Positions 33,613 through 46,572 are shown, counted from the first letter of the stretch. The stretch: DNA of 64,000 nt from Homarus americanus (GCF_018991925.1 NW_024737068.1:6543518-6607517), one strand, 5' to 3'. Made by a program: numbers and translations. The notes: generated from the sequence alone by a model not told the origin.

Positions 33613-33624
33613 TCAGTGGGCATT

Positions 33625-33724
33625 NNNNNNNNNNNNNNNNNNNNNNNNNNNNNNNNNNNNNNNNNNNNNNNNNNNNNNNNNNNNNNNNNNNNNNNNNNNN
33701 NNNNNNNNNNNNNNNNNNNNNNNN
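33625..33724. other. Assembly gap (100 N)
   Basis: Exactly 100 N, the usual placeholder for a gap of unknown length. The Gypsy integrase stops at its left edge and a LINE-B copy begins at its right edge, so adjacency of the two is not proven. Confidence 0.99.
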
Positions 33725-34346
33725 AGAAAACTCAGTTTGTGAAAAAAGATCTAGGTGTATTTGTTAGCAACGACTTGAAACCTAGAAAACAATGTATTAG
33801 CGTTCGCAACAAGGCAAACAGGATTCTTGGGTTCATATCTAGGTCTGTGAGTAACAGAACTGCTGACGTTATCTTGAAACTTTACCTAGCATTAGTGAGG
33901 CCACACATGGATTATGCGGTTCAGTTCTGGTGTCCTTATTATAGAATGGACATAGATTCTTTGGAGAGAGCACAAAGAAGAATGACAAAAATGATCCATA
34001 ATATTAGAAACCTTCCATATGAAGAAAGACTGAAAAGCTTAGGCTTACATTCATTAGAGGAGGCGTAGAGTTAGGGGAGATATGATAGAGGTGTGCTAAG
34101 TGGGTAAGTGGGATTAACAAGGGTAAAATGGAAAATGTTCTGAAGCTCAGTAATAACGAAATAACTAGAACAAATGGCTTTAAATTAGATAAATTCCGAT
34201 TCAGAAAGGATATAGGCAAGCACTGGTTTGATAATAGAGTTGTGGATATGTGGAATAGGCTACCGAGTGCTATAGTAGGATCGGGGACGCTAGGGAGCTT
34301 CAAGACGAAATTGGATTGGCACATGGAAGTGCTGGGATGGGTGTGA
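33725..34346 (+). pseudogene. LINE-B reverse transcriptase C-terminus, interrupted
   Basis: Frame one (to 34068) gives KKDLGVFVSNDLKPRKQCIS, LVRPHMDYAVQFWCPYYR and AQRRMTKMIHNIRNLPY, and stops at TAG after LHSLEEA. A second frame (34128-34346) resumes with LSNNEITRTNGFKLDKFRF and NRVVDMWNRLPSAIVGSGT and ends at the natural stop. At least one frameshift and some lost bases lie at about 34060-34110. The catalytic RT motifs are not present on this side of the gap. Confidence 0.85.
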
Positions 34347-34418
34347 AAGGGATCTGCCCTGTATGGGCCAGTCGGCCTCCTGCAGTATCCCACTTTCTTA
34401 TGTTCTTATGTTCTTATA
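33725..34418 (+). mobile_element. LINE-B-like retrotransposon, copy 4
   Basis: Begins inside the RT C-terminal region at the gap and ends in TTCTTATG octamers at about 34394-34417. The 3' UTR contains GGGCCAGTCGGCCTCCTGCAG, the counterpart of GGCCAACCGGCCTATTGCAG in copies 1 and 2. It is a related but distinct subfamily. The true 5' end is hidden in the gap. Confidence 0.88.
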
Positions 34419-35752
<1,334 letters not shown>

Positions 35753-36009
35753 GAACTTGGGACCACGATCAATCATTTTATCATTCTTCATAGACGTCAT
35801 TCTTACTCGAGACGTGAATGAATGTCTGCCCAAAATCACCACATGAGGAGAGAAGACACCTTTCTCTACATAACAAAGGTAACTGATTGATCAATCTGTC
35901 CCTTTTTGATGCTCACGCTATTGGCAATTTCTCTCTTTGACAGCTAATGAAAGGCTATTCTGTTCAGGTCGGATCTGAGTCAACAACAAACGACGTGCCC
36001 TGATGGACT

Positions 36010-36335
36010 CAGTGACGTCATGGATTTCATCCAATCGGAATCTTTCTATGGAAGACGTGTGCGATGATGTCATATAAAACAATCCAATCAGAACCTCTCT
36101 GTGGCAATGGCGTCGTGTAAGACAATCCAATCAGAGCGTTTCCGTGGCAGTGACGTCATTAATAACAGCCAGTCAGTTCTTACTATGAATATGCAGTCAT
36201 TGGTATTCAAGTAATCAGGGCGATTATGAGATAAATAGGTTGGTTTTCGCCTCAGCAAGTCTGAACTAAACTCTCGCAGCCTTTACGTAAGCCTTTATAT
36301 ACCCAGCCATAGTGTAGGACAAGTCTCACTAATTG
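36010..36335 (+). promoter_or_regulatory. Candidate promoter-like cluster: CRE and CCAAT boxes, then TATA
   Basis: Two perfect palindromic CRE sites (TGACGTCA at 36013-36020 and 36151-36158) and a CRE variant (TGATGTCA, 36065-36072) alternate with three CCAAT boxes (36031, 36084, 36127; the last two CCAATCAGA). About 140 bp downstream is TTATATACCC (36296-36305), followed near 36325 by CTCACT. I can identify no open reading frame or first exon downstream, so a promoter role is inference. The ~45-bp repetition may simply be an old tandem repeat. Confidence 0.35.
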
Positions 36336-37070
36336 CTTTAAACATAATTCACCTTTTAATTTCATATCAATTACCGAGTTCCTTTAAGTTTTTAATGCCG
36401 TGTGTGTGTTAGAGCCAAGCACTCACCCACCTGGGGACAATCACTTAATTAATCATAAACAAACACTAAAATGCAAACACACAATAATATGATCAAACCT
36501 TCAAACAAAAACAAACAAAACAAAATAAAAACAAACACAATTTCCTACCATAAAAAATATTCAGGATATAAATTTAAATTCATTCCAATTTTTTATTTTA
36601 TTTTTTCGTTTTAATCAAAATCTCACAAAATGTATTTATAAATATGCAAATTAAGATCTTGGAGTAAAAAGCATATATTTATTCCCTAAATGGTCTTACT
36701 AATCACTTAACTATCTCGTTAAGAAGTAAGTCTCGTGGGGGTTCTGGCCCAAAAATAAATATGAAATAAATTAAAAGAGAAAGTACTTAGGAATATATTA
36801 ATGAAAGATGTTTATGTTTTTAATGAATTTCTGTCTTTTATTTGTTGTATTTTTTCGTGTGTTTTTTCTCCATTGTTTTTATTTCAGTGTTGGTTTTTAT
36901 ATTTGTGTTTGTATGAATGATAGTCTCTGTTTGTTTATAGCTTTTGCTTGTTTATAAAGTTTGTTTGTTCAGTAATGTTTGTTTAGGATTATGTAAAATA
37001 TGACTTCAAACGCTTATGCCCTATACACTATTTTATTTATAATTTATTCTGAGTCCACGTGATGTATGGC
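36336..37070. other. Very AT-rich intergenic sequence
   Basis: Includes A-rich ACAAACAAA words at about 36470-36545 and TTTGTTTGT words at about 36880-36990. No gene seen. Confidence 0.6.
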
Positions 37071-37746
<676 letters not shown>

Positions 37747-37828
37747 TTTATCTAACCTAACTTTAACAAACCTAACCTAATCTAACTTAACCTAACCAAA
37801 CCTAAATGTGTGTGTGTGTGTGTGTGTG
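37747..37828. repeat. Degenerate CCTAA tract followed by (TG)n
   Basis: CTAACCTAAC and AACCTAACC words to about 37806, then a TG run of about 23 bp. Confidence 0.7.
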
Positions 37829-38469
37829 TAACCCCCACACAGCCTCTACCCTCACTTAACCTCCATCAACCATTACCTCACTGGCTATCCTTCCATTTAT
37901 CTTCTAACCTAACCTATCCAAACCAAACCTTCCATTTATCTTTCACTACTGTCTACAGTCTACCCGTCCCCCCCTCCTTATTTTGTCCTGTGTGTAGTGT
38001 GATCTCCTCCCTGTCTCCTTGTGTGAACTGTGACGACCTTCCTCCCTATTTCCTTGTAAGTAGGGTGACGGCCTTTCTGAATGATCTCCTTGCAACCAAA
38101 CACCATGGAAACCAATAGTTGGCGAGTACTCAAATAAGCATTGAGAAAAATGTCATTGAAATATTCCAAGCCTTCCTGTGTGTGTGTGTGCGTGTGTGTG
38201 TGTCCCTCCCTGTCGCCTTGTGTGTGTTTCTCTCTCCCTGTTTCTCTGTGTGTGTGTGTGTGTGTATCTCCCAGTCTCTCTCTGTGTGTTTTCTCCCTCC
38301 CTTTCTCCCTATGTGTGTGTATCTCCCTTCCAGTCTCCTTCCCTGTCTCCCTGTGTCTCTCTCTCCCTGATTCCCTGTGTGTATGTGTCTCTCCCTGTCT
38401 CCCTCCCTGATCCCCTGTGTGTATCTCCCAGTCTCCCTCCTTGTCCCCCTGTATACCCTGATCTCTTGT
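37829..38469. other. Low-complexity TG and CTCCCTG-rich sequence
   Basis: From about 38175 to 38460 short (TG)n runs alternate with CTCCCTGTCTCC words every 25-40 bp, a diverged minisatellite. Cys/Val/Ser-rich frames here are artefacts. The earlier part has no feature. Confidence 0.65.
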
Positions 38470-39162
38470 CCACCGTGTAACATGTCTCGGTGTTGACGTT
38501 CCTACTTAGCGTGGAGTCAATCCGGATTGAGTCACGAACGGTCAGATATTTTTAAGCGTATGTAAATCTAACTTACCCGACCGTATCTCAGCCCAAACAC
38601 ACAGACTACGTCACACAGCCCATTACACAAACAAAGGTTTATGGCTCCTTTGCTCTATAGCTTATGAGGCGGGAGATATTAACTCTTACTGATATGTCAA
38701 CAAACCCTATTTCATCCTGTGAAAAACACAGCTTTAGGACACATTGGCGTTCACGATCCTAGGATAAAAAAAAAGATTCCAAGAGGAGATAATCTCAGTC
38801 GTTTTATGGCTATAATAAGCGTATATCATAAAGTCTTTCCCCTCCCTCCACCCTCCTCTTTCCTCATGGAATATTTTACGAATTATAGGACATTTAGAGC
38901 GATGAGGGGATGATATATAACGGTATAATGGTCATATATCATACCCGAGGGGACTGTCTTGTCAATGGGGAGTGGATCGTTCTGGCCTTATAAAACAAGA
39001 TCAAAGATAACTACGCGCTGAATATAGCGGAGTCAGACAGGTGTGCTATATTAAGCAATGTGTATCTACGGCCGCCCGCTATCTGTCTTAAGGAAGTGAT
39101 GGGGAGGGAGAGGGGGAGGATTGGTGAGGTGTTTATGATGTGTCGACATGCACACGGCGTCC

Positions 39163-39202
<40 letters not shown>

Positions 39203-39367
39203 TCTACACAGATTTCGTGATTACGCGCACACAAGTCTATGTACCCAAATATATAAAAAGCAGAACTGCAATGATTTGCCTCCCCCACACACACACGCAC
39301 ATACGCCCACACACATACCCTCTCCCCCCAACACACTCACACTCACATGCTCCCCCACACTTTATCC
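38470..39367. other. Intergenic with (TG)n and CA-rich tract
   Basis: (TG)n at 39168-39200 and CA/CCCACAC-rich sequence at about 39283-39360. No gene seen. Confidence 0.6.
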
Positions 39368-39368
39368 C

Positions 39369-39532
39369 GACCAATCAGCTTAAATCACCCGAGATTCGGC
39401 AGCCAATGACCTTCCTCTTATCGGAGGCTCAGCAACCAATCAACGTTGCTTACTGACGACTCACTAACTAATCAACTTTGCTTAACGACGACCCGCTAGC
39501 CAATCAAGACCTCCGGAGGCACAAGCTGTGGT
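39369..39532. repeat. Tandem CCAAT-box repeat with about 32-bp spacing
   Basis: (A/G)CCAATCA or its one-base variants begin at about 39371, 39403, 39436, 39468 (CTAATCA) and 39500, giving intervals of 31-33 bp. The third and fourth units also share CAACTTTGCTTA and GACGAC after the box, so this is a diverged tandem repeat in which CCAATCA is the best conserved part. Confidence 0.65.
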
Positions 39533-39594
39533 CTCTAAGTGCCACCAACGAGGCGATTAGAATTCGGGCTCGTTAGCAGTTTGTTAATTTGTTT

Positions 39595-39985
39595 ACCTTC
39601 TGGCTTTAACGGTTCTACTGCCCGCAGCGGTTCTGGTAGTTTCACTGTTCTGTTGGATGACAATTTGACCGGATTTAATGGTTCTACTTGATTTAACGGT
39701 TCTACTGGTATAAACGGCTTTTTTGTATCAACTCTGTATTTTGGATTACAATTGCCTTTTATTTTATAACTTTACATTACATGAACAATATTGTATTTTG
39801 TGTTACAGCTGCATAAAACATGAACTCCTTTGCATCAATTATGTATTCGTGTTATCACTGCATTTTGTAATACCACGATATAATACAACTCTATATCTTC
39901 GATTTTATATTAACTCTGTATATCCCAATCACTGTATATTGTCTTTAACTCTGTATTTTGTATTATCGCAATTAGGAAATAACTA
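39595..39985. repeat. Two diverged tandem repeats (ACGGTTCTACTG; CTCTGTATTTTG)
   Basis: (A/T)A(A/C)GGTTCTACTG variants recur at about 39607, 39632, 39678, 39696 and 39712. From 39728 the word (A/T)(C/T)TCTGTATTTTG with nearby ATTACA(A/G)CTGC recurs about every 50 bp to 39970. The open frame 39723-39986 is a by-product. Confidence 0.5.
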
Positions 39986-40092
39986 ATATAAAACAGCCTC
40001 AGGTTGGATTACAGTAAACTCGTGTTACATAAGAGTTCTGTATTGCTGTATTCTGGGTCAAGTTAAAGCTGGCTGAGACGTTTATAATGAAG

Positions 40093-40210
<118 letters not shown>

Positions 40211-40369
40211 ATGCTAAACATCTGAGGGCTCACGATATTGGTATACAAAAACAGGTTCTCCCATACCCTAACATAAGTACACCGTGAATGTTGCCGCTGA
40301 GAGATAATGTTTTCAGCTGTGACGTGTGAACCTGATCCCCTCCCCCCCCCCTCCCCCCTGGTCCTATGT

Positions 40370-40570
40370 GTACTAGATGTGCTCCTGTGTGTGCTAGGTG
40401 TGCCATTGTGTGTATCAAGTGTGTACCAACCCTTCCCTGTGTGTGTACTAGGTGTGCCCTTGTGTGTACCAGCTATGCCATGTGTGTACCAACCCTTTCT
40501 TGTGTGTACCAGTTAGGAGGCCCATGTAAGTGCCAGCCCTTCTTGTGTGTGTGCCAGATTCACCACTGTG
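40370..40570. repeat. Diverged GTGTGTACCAG minisatellite
   Basis: GTGTGTACCA(A/G) and TAGGTGTGCC words alternate about every 20-25 bp over 200 bp. Confidence 0.55.
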
Positions 40571-40844
40571 TATATCAGAGCTTTTGTTTATCTCTGGAAC
40601 TCAATAAGCAAAAAAAAACCGAAGATAAATAGAGAGAAAAAGAGAGAAAGAAAGAGAGACATACAGAAAGAGAGAAAATGAAAGAGAGAGAGCCAGTGGT
40701 TGCTGGAGGGACTCAGGAATGTCAGGTTCAGAGACATTGGAACACCGGGAATTCGAACATTTTTCGAACTAGAGAGAATAATTTCTTAAGTTAGCGTAGA
40801 ATTTCTTCTATATTCGGCCCTTATAGTCCGAAATATCTACAGTG
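40571..40844. other. Intergenic, purine-rich start
   Basis: AG-rich words at 40620-40690; otherwise no feature. Confidence 0.5.
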
Positions 40845-41008
40845 ACTCGTCGATATAGAGAACTTTCTTTCCACATAACGGACTTTCCTGTCCATATAAC
40901 GGACTATCCTCTCCATATAACGTACTTTCCTCTCCATATTACGTACTTTCGTCTCCATATAGCGAACTTCCTCTCCACATAACGTACTTTCCTCTCCATA
41001 ACTCCGTA
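40845..41008. repeat. Minisatellite, 21-bp unit containing CTCTCCATATAACGTACTTT
   Basis: Seven units of about 20-22 bp; each carries CCA(C/T)AT(A/T)ACG with ACTTTCCTCTCC between. The core resembles, but does not match, a serum-response (CArG) element because the last base pair differs. Confidence 0.85.
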
Positions 41009-41292
41009 AAATAGGGGTGTCACTGGAAATCTAAATCACAAAATCAAAAATTGCTAAAGGCCGCCTATTAGTGTATCTATAGTCGAAAATATATTCATGT
41101 AAATACATAATATCTAAATTCATTAAGTGTTTTCCATGTTCGGTGATTTTAGACGAAATTATCTGAAAACTCGGTCGGTTACATTACTAATACTGTCTTA
41201 ATGTTGAATCGGAATTTAGCATGTTACAAATTTCTTTATCATGCCGCCACTGTTAATTTGATTTCCTATTTAATGACTACCTAAATCACAAC

Positions 41293-41296
<4 letters not shown>
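41009..41296. other. AT-rich intergenic, no feature seen
   Basis: No coding or repeat signal. Confidence 0.5.

Positions 41297-41364
<68 letters not shown>
41297..41364. repeat. (CA)n microsatellite
   Basis: Pure run of about 68 bp. Confidence 0.95.
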
Positions 41365-41367
<3 letters not shown>

Positions 41368-41845
41368 GCAATTACACACCTAACAAACACAGTAATAATA
41401 TTAAGAAGAAGACGAAAGTCAAATTTCTCCACGAAAAAATGACCCTATAATTATTTTTATATTTCTCTTCGCGAATATTTTTCCCCCAACATTAACTACT
41501 TTTAACATTTTTTCCTGTCAGTTGTTCACCGAAGTTGAAGGAAAAAATTATTAAAGATATATTTTTTTCCCTATTAATTGTTCATCGAAGTAATTTTCAT
41601 GAGAAGGGGAAAAATAGGAAATATTTGTTGGAACTAAAAATGTATGACAGAATTTTACGCTCGGACGAAAACTTTGTATGAAAATCTTCTTTCCAGGACA
41701 AATTGTGTAATATCTTATAAAAGAGTGGAGGCAACTTGCTGTTAAGGGGGGGGGGAGGAGGGGGTGGAGGCAACTTGCTGTTAAGGGGAGAGAGAGAGAG
41801 AGAGTGATAAAGGGTGGAGGTAGGAGAGGTAGAAGGAGTGGGGAG

Positions 41846-41848
<3 letters not shown>
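41365..41848. other. AT-rich intergenic with short duplicated GA/G-rich segment
   Basis: GGTGGAGGCAACTTGCTGTTAAGGGG occurs in two near-identical copies at about 41724 and 41763, with G-rich and GA-rich spacers. Confidence 0.6.
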
Positions 41849-41891
<43 letters not shown>

Positions 41892-41970
41892 AACTTCTCC
41901 AAAATACGACTAAACAAATGGAGAGCTATACAGGTTCACAACACAGAACAAGTTAATTGAAAATATAAAG

Positions 41971-42019
<49 letters not shown>
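41849..42019. repeat. (GA)n and (CA)n microsatellites
   Basis: GA run 41849-41889 and CA run 41971-42019, separated by about 80 bp of unique sequence. Confidence 0.95.
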
Positions 42020-42021
<2 letters not shown>

Positions 42022-42560
42022 AAAGTCCAAACTCACTTGAAAATCTTGTCTGCCTCCCTCAAGCAACTACTAATTTAATATCGACAACATACACCGGTTA
42101 TAAAAGCAAGTTTAATCAAGATTGGGACCCTGATTTATTCTAAGAAGATGAAAAGAACGATTGTATTCCACTTCAAACATTAACACTCTTGTTTTAATTT
42201 CGCCATTGCCACTGTAACTCGGATATAATAACTCATGTCAAATATGGAAACCTGATATATGCTGAGGGAAGTAAGGTTAGGTGAAATTCATTTCATATCA
42301 TAACATATCACTATTTTTGTATGAAAGTTTGACACGATAATTAAGTTTCATTTCAGCGTTATTCAGGATCAGGACTACAGATTTATGTTACGAAATTGGG
42401 ATGTTGGAATTGGTTGTATCTCGCTTCATACACATATTACACCTCTTGTTGAGAGTTGGGCGCAGTAAGATACAACTTCTAACTCAATATCAGGACTGTA
42501 ACCCGGACATATTAAAAACTTCAGTCAGGAATAAAGATCTAACCTATCCTAACATGACAT
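42020..42560. other. AT-rich intergenic, no feature seen
   Basis: No gene signal that I can support. Confidence 0.5.
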
Positions 42561-42610
42561 GCCATGACATAACATAACATAACATAACATAACATAACAT
42601 TACATAATAT
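42545..42610. repeat. (AACAT)n pentanucleotide repeat
   Basis: About nine AACAT/GACAT units flanked by CCTAACATG-like sequence. Confidence 0.85.
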
Positions 42611-42866
42611 ATAACATATAACCCGGATAAATGAAAAACTCCAGTCAGGATTAGAACCTTTATTTGAGGAACCACGGAAAAAAATAGAATAATCTAGAAA
42701 GGAAGAGAAAATAAGACGTCACATACACACACACACACAGTGGCTAATACATGGTGCGAAATCTCAGAGTGGTCGTTGATGGAGTCGGTCACAGGAGCAG
42801 CAGCAGTAGGGACAACACGCTATACTCATAAAGTGACAATTTGTGGGGAAATAACTCTACTGGCCC

Positions 42867-42926
42867 CTTGCAGGATTCGAAACCACACCGCTCAGAAGTC
42901 ACGCGAGGGAGCTATCAACTTTACCA
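42867..42926 (-). repeat. tRNA-derived SINE head, minus-strand copy
   Basis: Read on the minus strand it has a box-A match (TGGTAAAGTTG), the body GATAGCTCCCTCGCGTGAC, and box B as GGTTTCGAATCC. This parallels the plus-strand copy 25 bp away, base for base over most of its length. Confidence 0.65.
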
Positions 42927-42951
42927 TGGATGGCCAAAAGTCATTTGCATT

Positions 42952-43022
42952 CGTGGTACGGGGTTGATAGCCACTCCCTCACTTGCCATCTGAGAGGCTG
43001 TGGGTTCGAATCCTTCAAGGAG
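42952..43022 (+). repeat. tRNA-derived SINE head, plus-strand copy
   Basis: Box-A-like TGGTACGGGGTTG, body GATAGCCACTCCCTCACTTG, and box B GGTTCGAATCC followed by TTCAAGG. The acceptor ends do not pair, so it is a SINE head and not a tRNA gene. With the preceding copy it forms an inverted pair. Confidence 0.65.
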
Positions 43023-43690
43023 TTAGGGGTAAGGATGGGTGGTAATAAGAGTGTTGTCTGTGCGTTAGTGTTATATTATTTGGGGTTTCTTTGTGATTTT
43101 CCACCAGCAGCGCAAAAGCCTGGACGATCTGATATACAGTGTATTTTATCTCATTAACTATTTAAAAAACTTGTCAGAATGGGAATATAGTAATGAACCT
43201 CACAACTGAATGTATTTAAGATTAAAAAATAAACAAATGGCAATCGGTAAAAAAACGTGAATCCGCCTCTGGACACAAGATCGATCTGTGTGTATCAAGA
43301 AAAATTATCTCAGTCCTGGTTAGAGGGTTGTTACGGGACTGATGATGGTTCTGTATAAGGAACAGATCAACGTATGCTACAAGACGGCCATAGTTATATC
43401 AATACATTTTTATTACATTAACACTACACTACCAGGCAATTTGGTAAACAATTCTTCACTCTTATTAACGTCATTATCCTGATCAATGATTATCCTGATC
43501 AATGAAGTGATTAAAGGAAAGAGGCACTAACGAATCCGTAAGAAAGATAATGAGGAAAAAGTGTCATAATGACACAAGGAAAATTATGGAAGGTGCAGGT
43601 CATATAACAGAAGGGGAGGACAGTACTAATGGCTAGAATGGTAATTTATACAAGTTAGGGAAGTGGTGCGGGGCCCTGAGCCGCCCCCAT
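43023..43690. other. Intergenic, no gene seen
   Basis: May contain the SINE body at its start; otherwise AT-rich. ATTATCCTGATCAATGA is directly duplicated at about 43472-43505. Confidence 0.5.
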
Positions 43691-43699
43691 GACGGCTTT

Positions 43700-44180
43700 A
43701 CTGGCCCACCACGGTAGTTTTCTCACTCCTCAGCTCATGTGTGGTCAGCTGAGGTCATTCAAGGTCAATGTTGGTCAATTGAGAGCTTTCCAGGTTGTAT
43801 ATGGTCAGCTTAATGTACTCCAGGCAAACAATGGTTACCCTGAAGTCATTCCAAGTCTTTTATGGTTAGATGAGGTCATCCCGGGTCATCTGAGGCCAAC
43901 TGTAGACAACTGAGATTATTCCAGTCATTTAGGCTCCTCAGTTAAGGTTATCCAGGATCATCCCCAACCAGTCTAAATTACCGTAAGTGAGTCTGCATCA
44001 TCCTATATCATCTTACTCCATCAATATGCGTTAATCCAGATTATCCCAGGTCATGAGAGGTCAATATGAATAACTCCAGGGTCAACTTATACTTCCCCAT
44101 GTTATGAGAGGTCACTGAATAATTACAAGGTCTCCTCAGGTCCTGCCAAGTTACAGGAAGTCACTTTTAACAATAAAATG
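43700..44180. repeat. Diverged tandem repeat rich in AGGTCA/GGTCA words
   Basis: GGTCA or close variants occur roughly every 12-25 bp, often as (G/C)AGGTCAT(T/C)CC, for example GAGGTCATTCAAGGTCAATG at about 43752 and CAGGTCATGAGAGGTCAATA at about 44050. The words TTCCAGG and TGAGGTCAT recur between them. Confidence 0.6.
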
Positions 44181-44214
44181 TTAAGGTTATGTATTATGTA
44201 TATATGAGACGTGG

Positions 44215-44415
44215 GACACTGTAGTGGAATTGTCTGGTTGAATTTTGTCCAGTGCAATTTTGTCGAGCGAAGCATCGTTCTCTGGGAATTTTGTCAAGTA
44301 TGATTTTGACCGATGGGATATTATTTAGTTGGATTTGGTATAGTGAAACTTTGACCAAATTTTGTCCAATGGGATTTGTCCGATGGAATATTATCCAACA
44401 AGATTTTTTCCAATA
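44215..44415 (+). repeat. Diverged TTTTGTCCAATGGGA tandem repeat
   Basis: About 12-13 units of roughly 15 bp, such as GGGATTTGTCCGATGGAA and TGAATTTTGTCCAGTGCA. A related block in the opposite orientation lies at 47685-47760. Confidence 0.7.
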
Positions 44416-44552
44416 CTCCCTCACCTTCCTCTCCCTCGTTGAAGACAGGAGGCGAGTGTTACTATAGAAGCCTTTGTCTGTAAGGTATGTTCCTGTGACT
44501 TATCGCCGCTCGCTAATAATGCGTCACGTGTTCTAATATCTATGTTAATGAG

Positions 44553-44567
<15 letters not shown>

Positions 44568-44605
<38 letters not shown>
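44568..44605. repeat. (GA)n microsatellite
   Basis: GA run of about 38 bp preceded by a short (TG)n. Confidence 0.95.
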
Positions 44606-44606
<1 letters not shown>

Positions 44607-44858
44607 AATATCAAGATAATGTAAATGGGCTGACATAAAGAGACACAGATATGAACAGAGAAAAACATTAGCAATAGATAAAGACAGAGAACAATAAACC
44701 GGAAAGACAGAGCGAGGGAGAGAGAGTGAGAAAGAGAAAGAAAGGAGTGGGGGAGATAGCAGAAAGCTACCCTCTTAAATTTCAATGATAATCCCATTAA
44801 CGTAGAGAGCTTGCAATAAATGTTACGTTTCACAATAAAATTTTAGACTCACACTGCA
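44606..44858. other. AG-rich intergenic stretch
   Basis: AG-rich words at 44640-44765, no gene seen. Confidence 0.5.
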
Positions 44859-44860
44859 GG

Positions 44861-45040
44861 GTACGTGGCCTAGTGGATATCACTCTTTGGCTTCGAATTC
44901 TGGGGTACTGGGTTCGATTCTTTTGCGAGAAGATAGTTGGGGAATGATATCCAGTGTGAGCTAGTTCTAGAAATATGACATGCTTGTTGTGTGAGCTAGC
45001 ACTAGTAGTATAACCAGCTTGTTGAGTCACCTTCCCACCA
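44861..45040 (+). repeat. tRNA-derived SINE head with a two-copy repeat behind it
   Basis: TGGCCTAGTGG (44870-44880) is a full box-A match and GGTTCGATTC (about 44911-44920) a box-B match at tRNA-like spacing. The acceptor stem is not closed. About 40 bp later the segment GTGAGCTAG..CTAG..ATA..AC(A/C)(T/A)GCTTGTTG occurs twice in tandem (about 44956 and 44990). Confidence 0.6.
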
Positions 45041-45059
45041 GCTTTACGCAAAATTCCAA

Positions 45060-45225
45060 CTTGTTGACGAATGTACAGAGAGGAGGGGGAGGAGTTAGAG
45101 GGGAAGGAGGTATACCAATACTGAGGTGGAGGAGATATACTAGGCTGAGTGGAAGGTGTATTTAATTGAGGGGTAGCAGGGGGAGGTATACCAAGGTAGA
45201 GAGAGGGGAAGGAGGTATGCCAGCC
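45060..45225. repeat. Purine-rich diverged repeat (GGAGGTATACCAA)
   Basis: GGAGGTATACCAA, GGAGATATACTAG and GGAGGTATGCC recur about every 30-45 bp. Confidence 0.5.
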
Positions 45226-45279
45226 TATTCTCCTTAATGTTGTTCAATCGTTAGCACGTCTGTCCCTCCTGTTGCCGGG

Positions 45280-45788
<509 letters not shown>

Positions 45789-46440
45789 GTGTCTCAGATA
45801 AATATCTCATTTAAATGTTTCTGATGGGTCTTTCATTGAAATCATTCTGTTGAATGTGTTACTTTAAGGCTTCAGTTGAGTGTTTCACTTTAATTCGTCA
45901 GGTGAACGTCTAGCTTAAATGTAGCAGGTGAGTGGTCTCACTGAAATATTTCATCTATATGTCTCATGTGCTTAAGTTGAGTAACACAGTTTAACACTTC
46001 ATTTAACTGTCTCATTTCCTGCCCTAACGTAATGACTACTTCAGTTAATTACCTCGCCAACATTTCAGTGGGATGGTTCGTTCGAACGGTTCAATTACTT
46101 TCTCAATTCAAAGTTTCAGTTAAATTACCTTTCTAATTGCTCGGATGAATGTATCATATACTTATTTCAAGTTAATGTTTCAATAATGGTTTCGTTTCAA
46201 CGGTTCAATATTAAGTAATCTGGTTTAACACTATTATTCACAATCTCATTTGATTGTCTCAGTTCAGAGCTTCATTTGATTACTCCACTTCAATGTTTCA
46301 GTCCAATGAACCATTTTCCTCAAGCAATGTCTCAGGTTAGTGAACCATTTAAATGCTTCAGTTCAAAGCCACACCAGAACCCCTATTTGAATGTCTCACT
46401 GGAGTGCTTCGTTCCAATACTTCATGTGAATTCACCCAGT
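45789..46440. repeat. Very diverged short-period repeat (TTCA, GTCTCA, AATGTTTCA words)
   Basis: GTCTCA(T/G)TT, (A/G)TGTTTCAGT and CTTCA(A/G)TT words recur at 18-25 bp over 650 bp, with few exact copies. I read this as the remains of an old minisatellite, but a precise unit cannot be set by eye. Confidence 0.45.
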
Positions 46441-46513
46441 GAGGCATCTCACCCTACCAGTAATTTCAGTAACCTTATTTCTGGCCGGGATAAAACAATT
46501 CCCTCGACACGCA

Positions 46514-46517
<4 letters not shown>

Positions 46518-46570
<53 letters not shown>
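46518..46570. repeat. (GA)n microsatellite
   Basis: Pure GA run of about 53 bp. Confidence 0.97.

Positions 46571-46572
<2 letters not shown>

Larger units (their letters stand above)
30545..33624 (+). mobile_element. Internal region of a decayed Gypsy-like element, cut by the assembly gap
   Basis: Order along the plus strand: untranslated leader (about 30563-31280), gag remnants, protease, then integrase, ending at the N gap. It contains many frameshifts and stops. About two kilobases expected for reverse transcriptase and RNase H are missing between the protease and integrase remnants. The leader holds two tandem copies of a segment with TTGTTAATCCGGATCTTTAT (about 30988 and 31050). Confidence 0.85.

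Noticed and set aside
33407..33742. Open frames running through the N gap
   Set aside because: Frames across 100 N have no meaning. The left part is Gypsy integrase remnant and the right part LINE-B.
44861..44935. Functional tRNA gene
   Set aside because: Box A and box B are good, but the acceptor stem does not pair and there is no proper discriminator end. A SINE head explains it better.
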